A DNA stretch of 64,000 bases. It comes from Nocardioides sp. URHA0020. Lineage in GTDB: Bacteria > Actinomycetota > Actinomycetes > Propionibacteriales > Nocardioidaceae. Under the pieces are notes generated by a model. The model was not told the origin of the DNA, searched no databases, and saw nothing but the letters and a program-made list of their open reading frames with translations. Of this stretch, positions 26,401 through 33,960 are shown one piece after another. A program made the translations under genes and the position numbers. The stretch is from the NCBI RefSeq assembly GCF_000620705.1, contig NZ_KK211170.1, forward strand, positions 194,836 through 258,835, given 5' to 3'. How positions within the stretch are numbered: position 1 is the first letter of the stretch; each line of letters opens with the position of its first letter.

Positions 26401-27927
26401 GTCCCACACGATCCGCGGGCGGAGCTCGGCGAACTCGTCGGAGGGGTAGCGGCCGCTGAGCAGGTCGAGCGTCGCGTCGTACGCGCTGCGCGGGAGCTGG
26501 GCGAAGGGCGCGCTGCGCTTCATCAGCTCGAAGAGGTCGTCGACCTGCCAGGCCTCGAGGGCGGTGGTGGCGACGACCTGCTGGGCCAGCACGTCGAGGG
26601 GGTTGGTCGGCACCCGCAGTGACTCGATGGCGCCGGTGCGCATCCGCTCGACCGCGACGGCGGTCTGCGCGAGGTCGCCGCGGTGCTTGGGGAAGAGGAC
26701 GCCGCGCGACACCTCGCCCACCTGGTGGCCGGCGCGGCCGACGCGCTGCAGGGCGCTGGCCACCGACGGCGGCGACTCGATCTGGATGACCAGGTCGACC
26801 GCGCCCATGTCGATGCCGAGCTCGAGGCTGCTGGTCGCGACCACGCAGGGCAGGCGGCCACGCTTGAGGTCGTCCTCGATCAGCGCCCGCTGCTCCTTGG
26901 AGACCGAGCCGTGGTGCGCCTTCGCGATCAGTGCCGGTGCGCCGTCCGACTGACCCGACTGCGCCATCACCTGCGCGGGCGCTGCGCCTGCGGTCTCGAG
27001 CGCGACGCCGGCCCGGTCGGCGGCGATCTCGTTGAACCGCGCGGTCAGCCGCTCGGCGAGCCGTCTCGAGTTGGCGAAGACGATCGTCGACTGGTGCTGC
27101 TCGATCAGGTCGACGACGCGCTCCTCGACGTGCGGCCAGATGCTCTGCGCGCGCGACGGGTCCTCGCTGTCCTCGTCGTACTCGCCCGGCGCGGTCATGT
27201 CCTCGACGGGCACCACGACGGTCAGGTCCCACTCCTTGGCGGAGGGCGGCGCGACGATCTCGACCGGGGCCGTCCCACCGAGGAACCGCGCGACCTCGTC
27301 GAGCGGACGCACTGTGGCCGAGAGCCCGATCCGCTGGGCCGGGCGCTCCAGCAGGGCGTCGAGCCGCTCGAGGCTGACCGCGAGGTGGGCGCCGCGCTTG
27401 GTGCCCGCGACGGCGTGCACCTCGTCGACGATCACCGTCTCGACGCCGCGCAGGGACTCGGCCGCCTGGCTGGTGAGCATCAGGAAGAGGGACTCGGGCG
27501 TCGTGATCAGGATGTCCGGCGGCGCGGTCGTCAGCCGACGCCGGTCTGCGGCCGGGGTGTCGCCGGAGCGTACGCCGACGCTCACCTCCGGCACCGGCGC
27601 GCCGAGCCGGTCGGCGGTGTGCCGGATGCCGGTCAGCGGGGCGCGCAGGTTGCGCTCCACGTCGACGCCGAGGGCCTTGAGCGGGGAGATGTAGAGGACC
27701 CGGCAGCGGTGCCGCTTGTCCTCGGGCGGCGGGGTCGTCAGCAGCCGGTCGAGCGACCAGAGGAAGGCGCTGAGCGTCTTGCCCGAGCCGGTCGGCGCGA
27801 CCACCAGCGCGTGTCGCCCCGCGCCGATCGCGTCCCACGCGCCCGCCTGCGCAGGCGTCGGCTCGGCGAACGCCGCACCGAACCAGGTGCGCGTCGCCTC
27901 GCTGAAACGAGCGAGAGGATCGGTCAC
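23395..27927 (-). CDS. lhr: Lhr superfamily 2 DNA helicase
   Basis: 1510 aa using GTG 27925-27927. I choose this start because a -10-like AAGGAT lies 6 nt upstream within a RecA-NDp promoter; a GTG 18 nt further upstream lies inside that promoter. Helicase core: Walker A VAPTGSGKTLSAFLW near residue 35, motif II VDEVHAVAGTKRG, motif III SATVRP, motif VI QRVGRAGHQVGE. The long C-terminal part (about 860-1510) carries winged-helix segments and the Lhr-specific domain. Family members are ATP-driven 3'-5' translocases acting in repair. It shares an operon with nei. Confidence 0.95.
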   Translation of the reverse strand: MTDPLARFSEATRTWFGAAFAEPTPAQAGAWDAIGAGRHALVVAPTGSGKTLSAFLWSLDRLLTTPPPEDKRHRCRVLYISPLKALGVDVERNLRAPLTGIRHTADRLGAPVPEVSVGVRSGDTPAADRRRLTTAPPDILITTPESLFLMLTSQAAESLRGVETVIVDEVHAVAGTKRGAHLAVSLERLDALLERPAQRIGLSATVRPLDEVARFLGGTAPVEIVAPPSAKEWDLTVVVPVEDMTAPGEYDEDSEDPSRAQSIWPHVEERVVDLIEQHQSTIVFANSRRLAERLTARFNEIAADRAGVALETAGAAPAQVMAQSGQSDGAPALIAKAHHGSVSKEQRALIEDDLKRGRLPCVVATSSLELGIDMGAVDLVIQIESPPSVASALQRVGRAGHQVGEVSRGVLFPKHRGDLAQTAVAVERMRTGAIESLRVPTNPLDVLAQQVVATTALEAWQVDDLFELMKRSAPFAQLPRSAYDATLDLLSGRYPSDEFAELRPRIVWDRVTGILTGRPGSQRLAVTSGGTIPDRGLFGVFLVGGEGPGRRVGELDEEMVYESRVGDIFALGATSWRIEDITHDRVLVTPAPGIPGRLPFWKGDTLGRPAELGRAIGAFTRELGALPRERAEERARVDGLDEYAAANLVGYLHEQLEATNLLPTDQTLLVERFRDELGDWRLVVHSPYGVPVHAPWALAINARLRERYGVDGQAVASDDGIVIRIPDTDAEPPAGDVIVFEPDEIDALVTQEVGGSSLFASRFRECAARALLLPRRDPGRRSPLWQQRQRSAALLEVAVQYPSFPIVLEAVRECLQDVYDLPSLTALMRGIDRREVQVVDVATHQPSPFARTLLFGYVAQFMYEGDSPIAERRAAALALDQGLLAELLGRAELRELLDPDVLAEVEAELQRLAPDRRARDAEGVADLLRLLGPLTTAEVVARSVDGADTSGWLAALTQSRRIVETRMAGEPRWVAVEDVGRLRDGLGVPVPPGTPDVFAEPVEDPLADLVARHARTHGPFTTDEVASRLGLGAAVVRHTLQRLAAQGRVLDGEFRPSGSGTEWCDAEVLRKLRRRSLAKLRHEIEPVQPEALGRFLAGWQHIGGRLRGVDGVLSVIDQLAGCAVPASALEPLVLGARVRDYESSYLDELTASGEVIWAGHAALPGADGWVSLHLADQAPLTLPDHQPFEHAELHQAVLDALAPGGAWFFRQLSDAVGSTDDAALSAALWELVWAGRISNDTLTPLRALTRGGTPAHRSRRPPPRVRMSSTTGGRGRMPARTGPPETAGRWALLPELDTDPTRRAHATAERLLDRHGVVIRGAVVSERVAGGFAAVYKVLSAFEDSGRCRRGYFVDGLGAAQFGTAGAVDRLRTFSELPADAKPVAVALAATDPANPYGAALPWPQNADGGGHRPGRKAGAIVVLVDGVLTLYVERGGRTLLTWSDDVDLLTPAAAALADAVRRGSLGRLTVEKVDGEQLLGSGSTPLRNALQAAGFVATPKGLRLRSAGA

Positions 27928-27933
27928 CGCACC

Positions 27934-27956
27934 ATCCTTGCTCACGGCACCGACAG
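27934..27956 (-). promoter_or_regulatory. RecA-NDp (PafBC-type) promoter of lhr-nei
   Basis: On the minus strand CTGTCGGTG (27948-27956) is followed by exactly 8 nt and then AAGGAT (27934-27939), 6 nt before the lhr GTG. The known damage-inducible consensus is tTGTCRGTG-N8-TAnnnT; only the first bases of the upstream element and of the -10 differ. The promoter lies over the stop codon of the preceding GNAT gene. Confidence 0.7.
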
Positions 27957-28529
27957 TGCTCCCGGGTCGGGTCGCCAGTCCCTCCGGAGCAGCCCGTAGA
28001 CCCACGAGTCCGACACCTCGCCGCCGACGACGCAGTCCTCGCGCAGCGTCCCCTCCCGCAGGAACCCGAGCTTCTCCAGGACCCTGGCCGAGGCGGCGTT
28101 GCGGGTGTCGGTCTCGGCCTGCACCCGGTTGAGGTCCAGCTCGTCGTACACCCACGCCAGCAGGGCACCCGCGGCCTCCGTCGCGTACCCGTGGCCCCAC
28201 GCCGCCTGGCCGAGGCAGTAGCCCAGCGCCGCGCTGCGGTAGGTGGGGTTCCAGCGGCTCAGGCTGCACCAGCCGAGGAAGACGGCGTCCTCGGCGCGCT
28301 CGACGGCCACTCGCGCGCCGCCCCCGTGCTCCGCCAACTCACGGCTGGCCGTGAGGAAGCGCTCCGCGCGCACCCGATCGGTCCACGGCGGCGCGTCCCA
28401 GAAGCGCAGCACGTGGGAATCACTCTGCAACGCGAAGACGTCGTCGGCGTCCGCGCCGGTGAAGGGCCGCAGCCGGAGGCGGGCGGTGCGCAGGGTGGGC
28501 GTGGTCAAGGACCGGGGCATGGGTGCCAT
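27942..28529 (-). CDS. GNAT N-acetyltransferase, RimJ/RimL type
   Basis: 195 aa from ATG 28527-28529; a second ATG 9 nt downstream is also possible. Typical RimJ/RimL features: LRTARLRLRPFTGADADDV at the start, acetyl-CoA loop LGQAAWGHGYATEAAGALL, and the closing NAASARVLEKLGFLREGTLRE. It probably acetylates an N-terminal amine or a small-molecule amine; the substrate is not predictable. It points the same way as lhr, but lhr has its own promoter across this gene's 3' end. Confidence 0.88.
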   Translation of the reverse strand: MAPMPRSLTTPTLRTARLRLRPFTGADADDVFALQSDSHVLRFWDAPPWTDRVRAERFLTASRELAEHGGGARVAVERAEDAVFLGWCSLSRWNPTYRSAALGYCLGQAAWGHGYATEAAGALLAWVYDELDLNRVQAETDTRNAASARVLEKLGFLREGTLREDCVVGGEVSDSWVYGLLRRDWRPDPGALSVP

Positions 28530-28671
28530 CGTGCCCGGAGCGGTGCCGGCGACCCAGCGGATTCACTCTCGGGCGGCCGTGAAGGCAGCGTGAAACCCCC
28601 CTGAAAGCGCGGCTGCCTACTGTCCGTCAGGCGTCGCCCGACACCCGGGCGCCGTACGACAGGAGGCCATC

Positions 28672-30135
28672 ATGACCACCACCACACTCACTCCGGCGGG
28701 GCCGCGCACCTACCCGTCCCTGAAGGCCGCCTGGATCCCGCTGGCCGCCCTCTGCCTCGCCTTCTTCGTCGAGATGGTCGACAACACGCTGCTCTCGATC
28801 GCGCTGCCGACGATCGGCCGCGACCTCGGCAGCGGTACGACGGCCCTGCAGTGGGTCACCGGCGCCTACTCGCTGACCTTCGGGGGCCTGCTGCTCACGG
28901 CGGGATCGATCGCCGACCGCTTCGGGCGCCGTCGGGTCCTGCTGGTCGGCCTCGCCGTCTTCGGGCTGCTGAGCCTGTGCGTCGTCTTCGTGTCGTCGGC
29001 CGGCGAGCTGATCGGCCTGCGCGCCGCCCTCGGCGTCGCCGCCGCGGCGATGGCCCCGATCACCAACTCGCTGGTCTTCCGTCTCTTCGACGACCGGGCG
29101 CTGCGGATGCGCGCCATCACCCTGATGATGGTCGTCGGCATGTCGGGCTTCATCCTCGGACCGCTGCTCGGCGGGACCGCCCTGGCCCACGTCCGCTGGG
29201 AGTGGCTGCTGGTCGTCAATGCGCCGATCGCCCTCATCGCCTGCATCGGCGTACGCCTCGGGGTCTCGGCCGACCGGCGCGAGGACCTCACGGACGACCG
29301 GCTGGACCTGCCCGGCGCGGCGCTCAGCATCAGCGCCATCGGCCTCGCCTGCTGGTCGCTGACCAGCGGCGTCGAGCACGGTTGGCTCTCCGCGATCACG
29401 CTCGCCTCGATCCTCGGCGCCGTAGTGGCCGCGATCGCCTTCGTGTGGCACGAGCGCCGGACCGCAGCACCCATGCTGGACCTGGGCCTCTTCACGAGCG
29501 GCACCGTCCGCGGCGCGAGCATCGCCCAGATCGGCACGTCGATCGCGATGGCCAGCGTGATGTTCGGGCTGATCCTGCACTTCCAGTACGCCTACGGCTG
29601 GAGCCCGGTCAAGGCCGGCCTGGCGAACCTGCCGATGATCGTGACGATGATCGCGGCGACGCCGTTCTCCGAGTGGCTCGCGAAGCGGTTCGGCCACCGG
29701 ATCGCCTGCCTGGTCGGCGCCGGCTTCCTCGCCGGTTCGCTGGCGGGTCTGGCGTGGGGCATCGACCGCGGCTACCTCGCCATCGCGGTCTGCATGGTGC
29801 TGATGACCATCGGCCTGCGCACCGTCATGACGATCTGCGCGGTCGCCCTGATCGACGCGATGCCCAGCAACCGCACCTCCATCGGTGCGGCGCTCAACGA
29901 CACGGCCCAGGAGGTCGGCACCAGCGTCGGCACCGCCGTGGTCGGCACGATGATCGCCGCGCTGGTCACCACCCGGCTGCCCGCCGGGGTGTGGAGCAGC
30001 GACCTCGTCGAGTCCTTCTTCCACGGCGAGCGCATCACCTACGCCCTGCTGGCGGTCGTCGTCGGTCTCGTCGCCGGGTACGGCGCGCTGACCCTCACCG
30101 ACTCCCGGTCGACCGAGGAGCACGAGATCCCGTGA
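28672..30135 (+). CDS. MFS multidrug exporter, DHA2 (14-helix) family
   Basis: 487 aa from ATG 28672 with AGGAGG 4-5 nt upstream. About 14 membrane helices. Motif A-like GSIADRFGRRRVLLVGL lies between helices 2 and 3, FFVEMVDNTLLSIALPTIGRDL is the family's first helix (motif D1), and MSGFILGPLLGG matches the antiporter motif C region. DHA2 members expel drugs, dyes or metabolites against proton influx. A separate promoter (TACTGT, 28618-28623) is likely. The hydrolase gene follows 50 bp later with its own start signals. Confidence 0.92.
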   Translation: MTTTTLTPAGPRTYPSLKAAWIPLAALCLAFFVEMVDNTLLSIALPTIGRDLGSGTTALQWVTGAYSLTFGGLLLTAGSIADRFGRRRVLLVGLAVFGLLSLCVVFVSSAGELIGLRAALGVAAAAMAPITNSLVFRLFDDRALRMRAITLMMVVGMSGFILGPLLGGTALAHVRWEWLLVVNAPIALIACIGVRLGVSADRREDLTDDRLDLPGAALSISAIGLACWSLTSGVEHGWLSAITLASILGAVVAAIAFVWHERRTAAPMLDLGLFTSGTVRGASIAQIGTSIAMASVMFGLILHFQYAYGWSPVKAGLANLPMIVTMIAATPFSEWLAKRFGHRIACLVGAGFLAGSLAGLAWGIDRGYLAIAVCMVLMTIGLRTVMTICAVALIDAMPSNRTSIGAALNDTAQEVGTSVGTAVVGTMIAALVTTRLPAGVWSSDLVESFFHGERITYALLAVVVGLVAGYGALTLTDSRSTEEHEIP

Positions 30136-30185
30136 CGCAGCTCGCCGTACGGCGGGAGCGAGGGGTCTGCGCCACACTGACCCGC

Positions 30186-31148
30186 GTGAGCGACGTACGG
30201 CGAACTCCCGACGACCGTTTCGACGGGCTGCCCGGCTACGACTTCGAGCCGCACTACGCCGAGGTCGTGGCCGACGGGGTCGACCCGCTGCGGATGCACT
30301 ACCTGGACGAGGGGCCCGCCGACGGACCGGTGGCCCTGCTGCTGCACGGCCAGCCCACGTGGTCCTACCTCTACCGCACGGTCGTCCCGGTCCTGGTGGC
30401 CGCAGGCGTCCGGGTGATCGCGCCCGACAACATCGGGTTCGGTCGCTCGGACAAGCCGGCGGTGGCGACCGACTACACCTTCGCCCGCCACATCGGGTGG
30501 ACCCGCAGCCTGGTCACCTCGCTCGACCTGCGTGACGTCACGCTGGTCGCCCAGGACTGGGGCGGCCCGATCGGGCTCAGCGTGCTGGCGGCCGAGCCGG
30601 ACCGGTTCGCGCGCGTCGTCGCGGCCAACACGATCCTGCACACCGCCGACCCCGCGCTGGCCGGCCGGCTCACGTGGGCGGTGCACGGCGAGGGGGAGTC
30701 GCGAGTCGTGCTCGAGCAGGCGCTCGTCGACTACCTGCTCCACACCCAGCGCGCGCCCGAGCTGCGCGCGAGCGACTTCGTCGGCGCCGCCACCACCACG
30801 CCGCTCAGCCCCGAGGTGCTGGCGGCGTACGACGCGCCGTACCCCTCAGCGGGGCACACGGCCGGGCTGCGGCAGATGACGGCGCTGCTGCCCCTGACCC
30901 GCAACGACGTCGGCGCCCGGATCGGTCGCCGCACGATGCGGGCCTTGGAGGAGTTCCACCGGCCGTTCGTCACGGCGTACTCCGACGGTGACCCGGCGAC
31001 CCGCGGGTGGGACGAGGTGTTCCAGGAGCGGGTGCCGGGTGCGCGCGGCCGGGAGCACGTCACGATCGCCGGCGCCGGTCACTTCCTCCAGGAAGACGCC
31101 GGCGCCGAGCTCGGGCGGGTCGTCGCCCGGGTGATCGCGACGACCTGA
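30186..31148 (+). CDS. Haloalkane dehalogenase-like alpha/beta hydrolase
   Basis: 320 aa from GTG 30186. A weak -10 (CACACT, 30173-30178) is spaced for leaderless translation. HGQPTWSYLYR is the oxyanion loop of haloalkane dehalogenases. The nucleophile is D124 in AQDWGGP, next to the halide-binding Trp125. The catalytic His is H299 in GAGHFLQED, and the acid is probably D267 in YSDGDP. The ANTILHTADP segment and late acid fit the HLD-I subfamily (DhlA-like). Activity on haloalkanes is likely but unproven; many family members act on unknown natural substrates. Confidence 0.88.
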   Translation: MSDVRRTPDDRFDGLPGYDFEPHYAEVVADGVDPLRMHYLDEGPADGPVALLLHGQPTWSYLYRTVVPVLVAAGVRVIAPDNIGFGRSDKPAVATDYTFARHIGWTRSLVTSLDLRDVTLVAQDWGGPIGLSVLAAEPDRFARVVAANTILHTADPALAGRLTWAVHGEGESRVVLEQALVDYLLHTQRAPELRASDFVGAATTTPLSPEVLAAYDAPYPSAGHTAGLRQMTALLPLTRNDVGARIGRRTMRALEEFHRPFVTAYSDGDPATRGWDEVFQERVPGARGREHVTIAGAGHFLQEDAGAELGRVVARVIATT

Positions 31149-31149
31149 C

Positions 31150-31968
31150 CTACTCGCAGACGACGCCGTCGCCGTCGGCGTCGCGGTACCAGTCGTACTC
31201 CGCGTCCCGGCCGCGGTAGTAGGGGCCGTAGCCGGCCGCCACCGCCCGCGAGCAGGAGCTGAACCGGGGGTCCAGGCCGCTGTCGTGATGGCCGCTGGGC
31301 TTGGCGGCCCGGCCGATCCTGGCCCGCGTGACGGTGAGCCGGGAGTTCGGGCAGTGCTTCGCGAGCCGGGTCAGCCTCCGCTTCTCCGCGGCGTCGACCC
31401 GCAGCCGCCAGCGGATCTTCACCGCGGTCCACTCCCGCACGTAGCGGCACCGGCCGTGGGTCGGCAGCCACTCGGCCGGGTCGCGGTCCGACTTGGACTG
31501 GTTGACGTTGTCGGTGACCGCGACCAGCGTGCGCGGGTCGCCGAGGTCGTTGGCGTAGCGCTCGCGGGTCGGTGCGTCCCAGCCGCGGGCCCCGGAGTCC
31601 CAGGCCTCCTTCAGCGGCACGAGGTGGTCGATGTCGACGTCGGACGCCTTCCGCCACCGCAGCCGGTCGTAGTAGGAGAGCCAGCTCCCGGTGCGGACGT
31701 GGCAGCCGGCGTTGACCGGCTTCGTGGACTCGGCGGCGAGCACCTCGTCGCGCGTGCTGTGGCAGTCGCCGTCGGCGTCGACCCAGAGCTTGAACCGGTC
31801 GCGGCGGTAGCCCGCCGGTCGTTCGCGCGCGACCGGCAGCTGCTTGACCGCCGTCCGCAGCCGGACGTGGACCTCGACTGGCCGGGCGGCGGCCGCCGGG
31901 ACCACGGCCACCAGGCAGCCGAGCGCCATCAGGAGGGCGAGGAGGAGGGGCGGCGTACGTCGGTGCAC
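31150..31968 (-). CDS. Secreted HNH (DUF1524) nuclease with excalibur domain
   Basis: 272 aa from GTG 31966-31968. Signal peptide: LLLALLMALGCLVAVVPAAAA, cleavage near residue 28. The mature part has the DUF1524/HNH core DIDHLVPLKEAWDSGA with later Asn and His (VTDNVNQSKSDRDPAEW, CRYVREWTAVK). It ends with an excalibur calcium-binding motif: SSCSRAVAAGYGPYYRGRD and DADGDGVVCE. It probably degrades extracellular nucleic acid. It is convergent with the hydrolase gene, with a 1-nt gap. Confidence 0.9.
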   Translation of the reverse strand: MHRRTPPLLLALLMALGCLVAVVPAAAARPVEVHVRLRTAVKQLPVARERPAGYRRDRFKLWVDADGDCHSTRDEVLAAESTKPVNAGCHVRTGSWLSYYDRLRWRKASDVDIDHLVPLKEAWDSGARGWDAPTRERYANDLGDPRTLVAVTDNVNQSKSDRDPAEWLPTHGRCRYVREWTAVKIRWRLRVDAAEKRRLTRLAKHCPNSRLTVTRARIGRAAKPSGHHDSGLDPRFSSCSRAVAAGYGPYYRGRDAEYDWYRDADGDGVVCE

Positions 31969-32049
31969 CCCGACATGGTGACCGGTCGGGCGGCGGATCC
32001 CGCATCCTCACGCCTGTCGGTCCGGTCGTGCTCGTGGCACGCTGGCGGC

Positions 32050-32403
32050 ATGGAGCGAGTGCTGGGGATCGGCGGGTACTTCCTGCGAGCGGCCGACCCG
32101 GACGGGTTGAGCGCCTGGTACCGCGAGTGCCTCGGGCTGGACGTCGACGCGCACGGCCTGTGGCAGCCGGACGCCGGACCGACCGTCTTCGCCGCGTTCG
32201 GTGCCGACACCGACTACTTCGGCTCCCGCTCGCAGCAGACGATGCTGAACTTCCGGGTCCGCGACCTGGACGCGATGCTCGCCCAGCTGCGCTCGCTGGG
32301 TGCCGACGTCGACGCGGAGGTCCAGGACATGGCGGGGGTGGGCCGGTTCGGCTGGGTCACCGATCCCGCCGGTAACCGGATCGAGCTCTGGCAGCCGGCC
32401 TGA
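32050..32403 (+). CDS. VOC (glyoxalase/bleomycin resistance) family protein
   Basis: 117 aa from ATG 32050, which lies 6 nt after a CACGCT -10-like hexamer, so possibly leaderless. It is a single vicinal-oxygen-chelate domain with paired beta-alpha-beta-beta-beta modules: IGGYFLRAADPDGLSAWYRECLGL at the start and WVTDPAGNRIELWQP at the end, where the Glu is a usual metal ligand. It could be a dioxygenase, isomerase or antibiotic-binding protein. No neighbour helps decide. Confidence 0.85.
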   Translation: MERVLGIGGYFLRAADPDGLSAWYRECLGLDVDAHGLWQPDAGPTVFAAFGADTDYFGSRSQQTMLNFRVRDLDAMLAQLRSLGADVDAEVQDMAGVGRFGWVTDPAGNRIELWQPA

Positions 32404-32431
32404 CGCGCTCGTACCTCTCGCCGGCCGGCCG

Positions 32432-33283
32432 CTAGGCGAGCACCACGAGCGCCACGCCACCGGTGACGAGCACGGCGCCGGCGAGCGTGCGCGCTCGCAG
32501 CGGCTCCTGGCCGGTCGCGGCGAGCGCCAGCACGGCGATCACGACGCTGGTCTCGCGCACCGCCGCGACCAGCCCGGCGGGCGCCTCGCGGAGCGCGAGC
32601 AGGACCAGGCCGTAGGCGAGGAAGAACCCGAGACCGGCCAGCGTCGTACGCCACCACTCGTCGGGTGCGAAGGCGTCGGCCACGAGCGGGCGCAGGCCAC
32701 CCTGCCGTGACGCCAGGAGGACCTGGGCCGCGGCGGTGAGGCCGAGCGTGACCAGGAGGTACGCCGCGACGGAGGCGTGCTCGATCCCGCGGGCGTCGAC
32801 GAGGGTGTAGCCCGCGATGCACGCGCCGACGGGCAGCGCCAGGGCCACCCCGCGGCGCGCCGCCGGGTCGGTCGACCCGCGCGGCAGGCCGCGGACCAGG
32901 AGGATGCCGGCGACGACCACCAGCGCGCCGAGGGCGGCCCACGCGCCGACCCGCTCGCCCAGCGCCACCGCGGCGACGAGGAGCACCAGGACCGGTGCGG
33001 TGCCGCGGGCGACGGGATAGACGACCGACATCGGGGCGTGCCGGTAGGCCGCCGAGAGCCCGAGGACGTACGCCAGCTCGAAGGCGACCGAGAGCACGAC
33101 GTACGGCCACACATCGCTGTCCCACCGCAGCCCGACCACCGCGAACGGCACGGTCGCGACCGCACCGACCAGCATCGCGATGCCGATGCGGGCCTGCGGG
33201 TCGCGGGACCCGGCGAGCAGCTGGTTCCAGCCGGCGTGGACCACCGCGGCGAGCAGCGTGAGCAGGAGGGCGGCGGCGCTCAC
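32432..33283 (-). CDS. EamA/DMT family transporter
   Basis: 283 aa from GTG 33281-33283, which begins 1 nt after the ridA stop. Ten hydrophobic segments in two EamA repeats are visible: ALLLTLLAAVVHAGWNQLLAG is the first, GTAPVLVLLVAAVALGERV closes repeat 1, and REAPAGLVAAVRETSVVIAVLAL with GQEPLRARTLAGAVLVTGGVALV closes repeat 2. This is a drug/metabolite exporter or permease of unknown substrate. Coupling to RidA hints at amino-acid or reactive enamine metabolism, which is only suggestive. Confidence 0.87.
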   Translation of the reverse strand: MSAAALLLTLLAAVVHAGWNQLLAGSRDPQARIGIAMLVGAVATVPFAVVGLRWDSDVWPYVVLSVAFELAYVLGLSAAYRHAPMSVVYPVARGTAPVLVLLVAAVALGERVGAWAALGALVVVAGILLVRGLPRGSTDPAARRGVALALPVGACIAGYTLVDARGIEHASVAAYLLVTLGLTAAAQVLLASRQGGLRPLVADAFAPDEWWRTTLAGLGFFLAYGLVLLALREAPAGLVAAVRETSVVIAVLALAATGQEPLRARTLAGAVLVTGGVALVVLA

Positions 33284-33284
33284 C

Positions 33285-33686
33285 TCAGCCTGCGACGACG
33301 GCGTCGAGCTCCATCTCGACCTTCCAGCGCGGATCGAGCAGCGCGGCGACGACGACCATGGTGCTGGCCGGGCGGACGTCGCCGAAGACCTCACCGTGGA
33401 CGGCCCCGACGGCGTCAGCGTCGGCGGCGTCCACGACGTACTGCCGGGTCCGGACCACATCGGGGACCGAGCCCCCGAGCTCCTCGAGCGCGGCCAGCAT
33501 GATCTCCCAGCAGCGGCGCGCCTGGACGGCGGCGTCGGGGTCGACGGAGCCGTCGGGCCAGACCGGCGCCGTACCGCTGACGGCGATCGTGCCGCCCACC
33601 CGGACGGCGCGGCTGAAGCCGATCGAGGCCTCGAACGGCGATCCTGAGCTGGCGTGCTGTCGGTCCACATCGGCAGCGTAGGGCAC
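33285..33686 (-). CDS. RidA (YjgF/YER057c) family enamine/imine deaminase
   Basis: 133 aa from GTG 33684-33686; a GTG 18 nt downstream would give 127 aa. RidA-like core: GFSRAVRVGGTIAVSGTAPV, QARRCWEIMLAALEELGG, and VVRTRQYVVDAADADAVGAVHGEVF with the conserved Arg that binds the substrate carboxylate, then RPASTMVVVAALLDPRWKVEMELDAV. It hydrolyses reactive 2-aminoacrylate-like enamines. The Arg in TRQYVV suggests an active member. It is followed immediately by the EamA gene. Confidence 0.88.
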   Translation of the reverse strand: MPYAADVDRQHASSGSPFEASIGFSRAVRVGGTIAVSGTAPVWPDGSVDPDAAVQARRCWEIMLAALEELGGSVPDVVRTRQYVVDAADADAVGAVHGEVFGDVRPASTMVVVAALLDPRWKVEMELDAVVAG

Positions 33687-33879
33687 GCGGTTTGGTCACC
33701 AACCGCAGGTTTCGAGGCGCCCCAGGTGCGGTTCGTGACCATTCGTGGGGGTTGTGTTCGGGGTCCGTGCGGGTCCAAGGTCCGGGCGCGATGGCGCCCG
33801 TCCCGGGCGTCCCAGCGGCGACGTTTGGTCACTAACCGCAGATCGGGCGCCCGGATTTCTGCGGTTTGGTCACCAATCG
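33687..33879. repeat. REP-like palindromic elements (TTGGTnACCAA family)
   Basis: This 274-bp intergenic stretch holds four copies of a palindrome centred on TTGGTCACCAA: GCGGTTTGGTCACCAACCGC (33687-33706), a degenerate GCGGTTCGTGACCATTCG (33728-33745), TTTGGTCACTAACCGCAGA (33824-33842) and TCTGCGGTTTGGTCACCAAT (33858-33877). The last two face each other around CGGGCGCCCG (33844-33853) and form one long imperfect hairpin. A further GGGCGC/GCGCCC hairpin lies at 33784-33799. It could be a dispersed REP-type repeat or operators for one regulator. Confidence 0.7.
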
Positions 33880-33931
33880 ACGCACCCGCGCAACAGGAGT
33901 GACTCCTGTGACCCCGATATCCGGATGGTTG

Positions 33932-33954
33932 CTGTCGGTGATCGCGTCTAGGGT
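33932..33954 (+). promoter_or_regulatory. RecA-NDp (PafBC-type) promoter of the ABC exporter operon
   Basis: CTGTCGGTG (33932-33940), 8 nt, TAGGGT (33949-33954), then 6 nt to the GTG start at 33961. This matches tTGTCRGTG-N8-TAnnnT at all defined positions except the first, weakly conserved T. Spacing from the -10 to the start codon indicates a leaderless transcript. The match predicts LexA-independent induction by DNA damage. Confidence 0.78.
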
Positions 33955-33960
33955 CGCTCT

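Noticed and set aside
22900..28168. Very long open frames (up to about 1600 codons) antisense or out of frame to nei, lhr and other genes
   Set aside because: They arise from G+C-rich third positions, have biased Arg/Pro/Gly-rich sequence and no recognisable domain, and lie opposite proteins with clear motifs.
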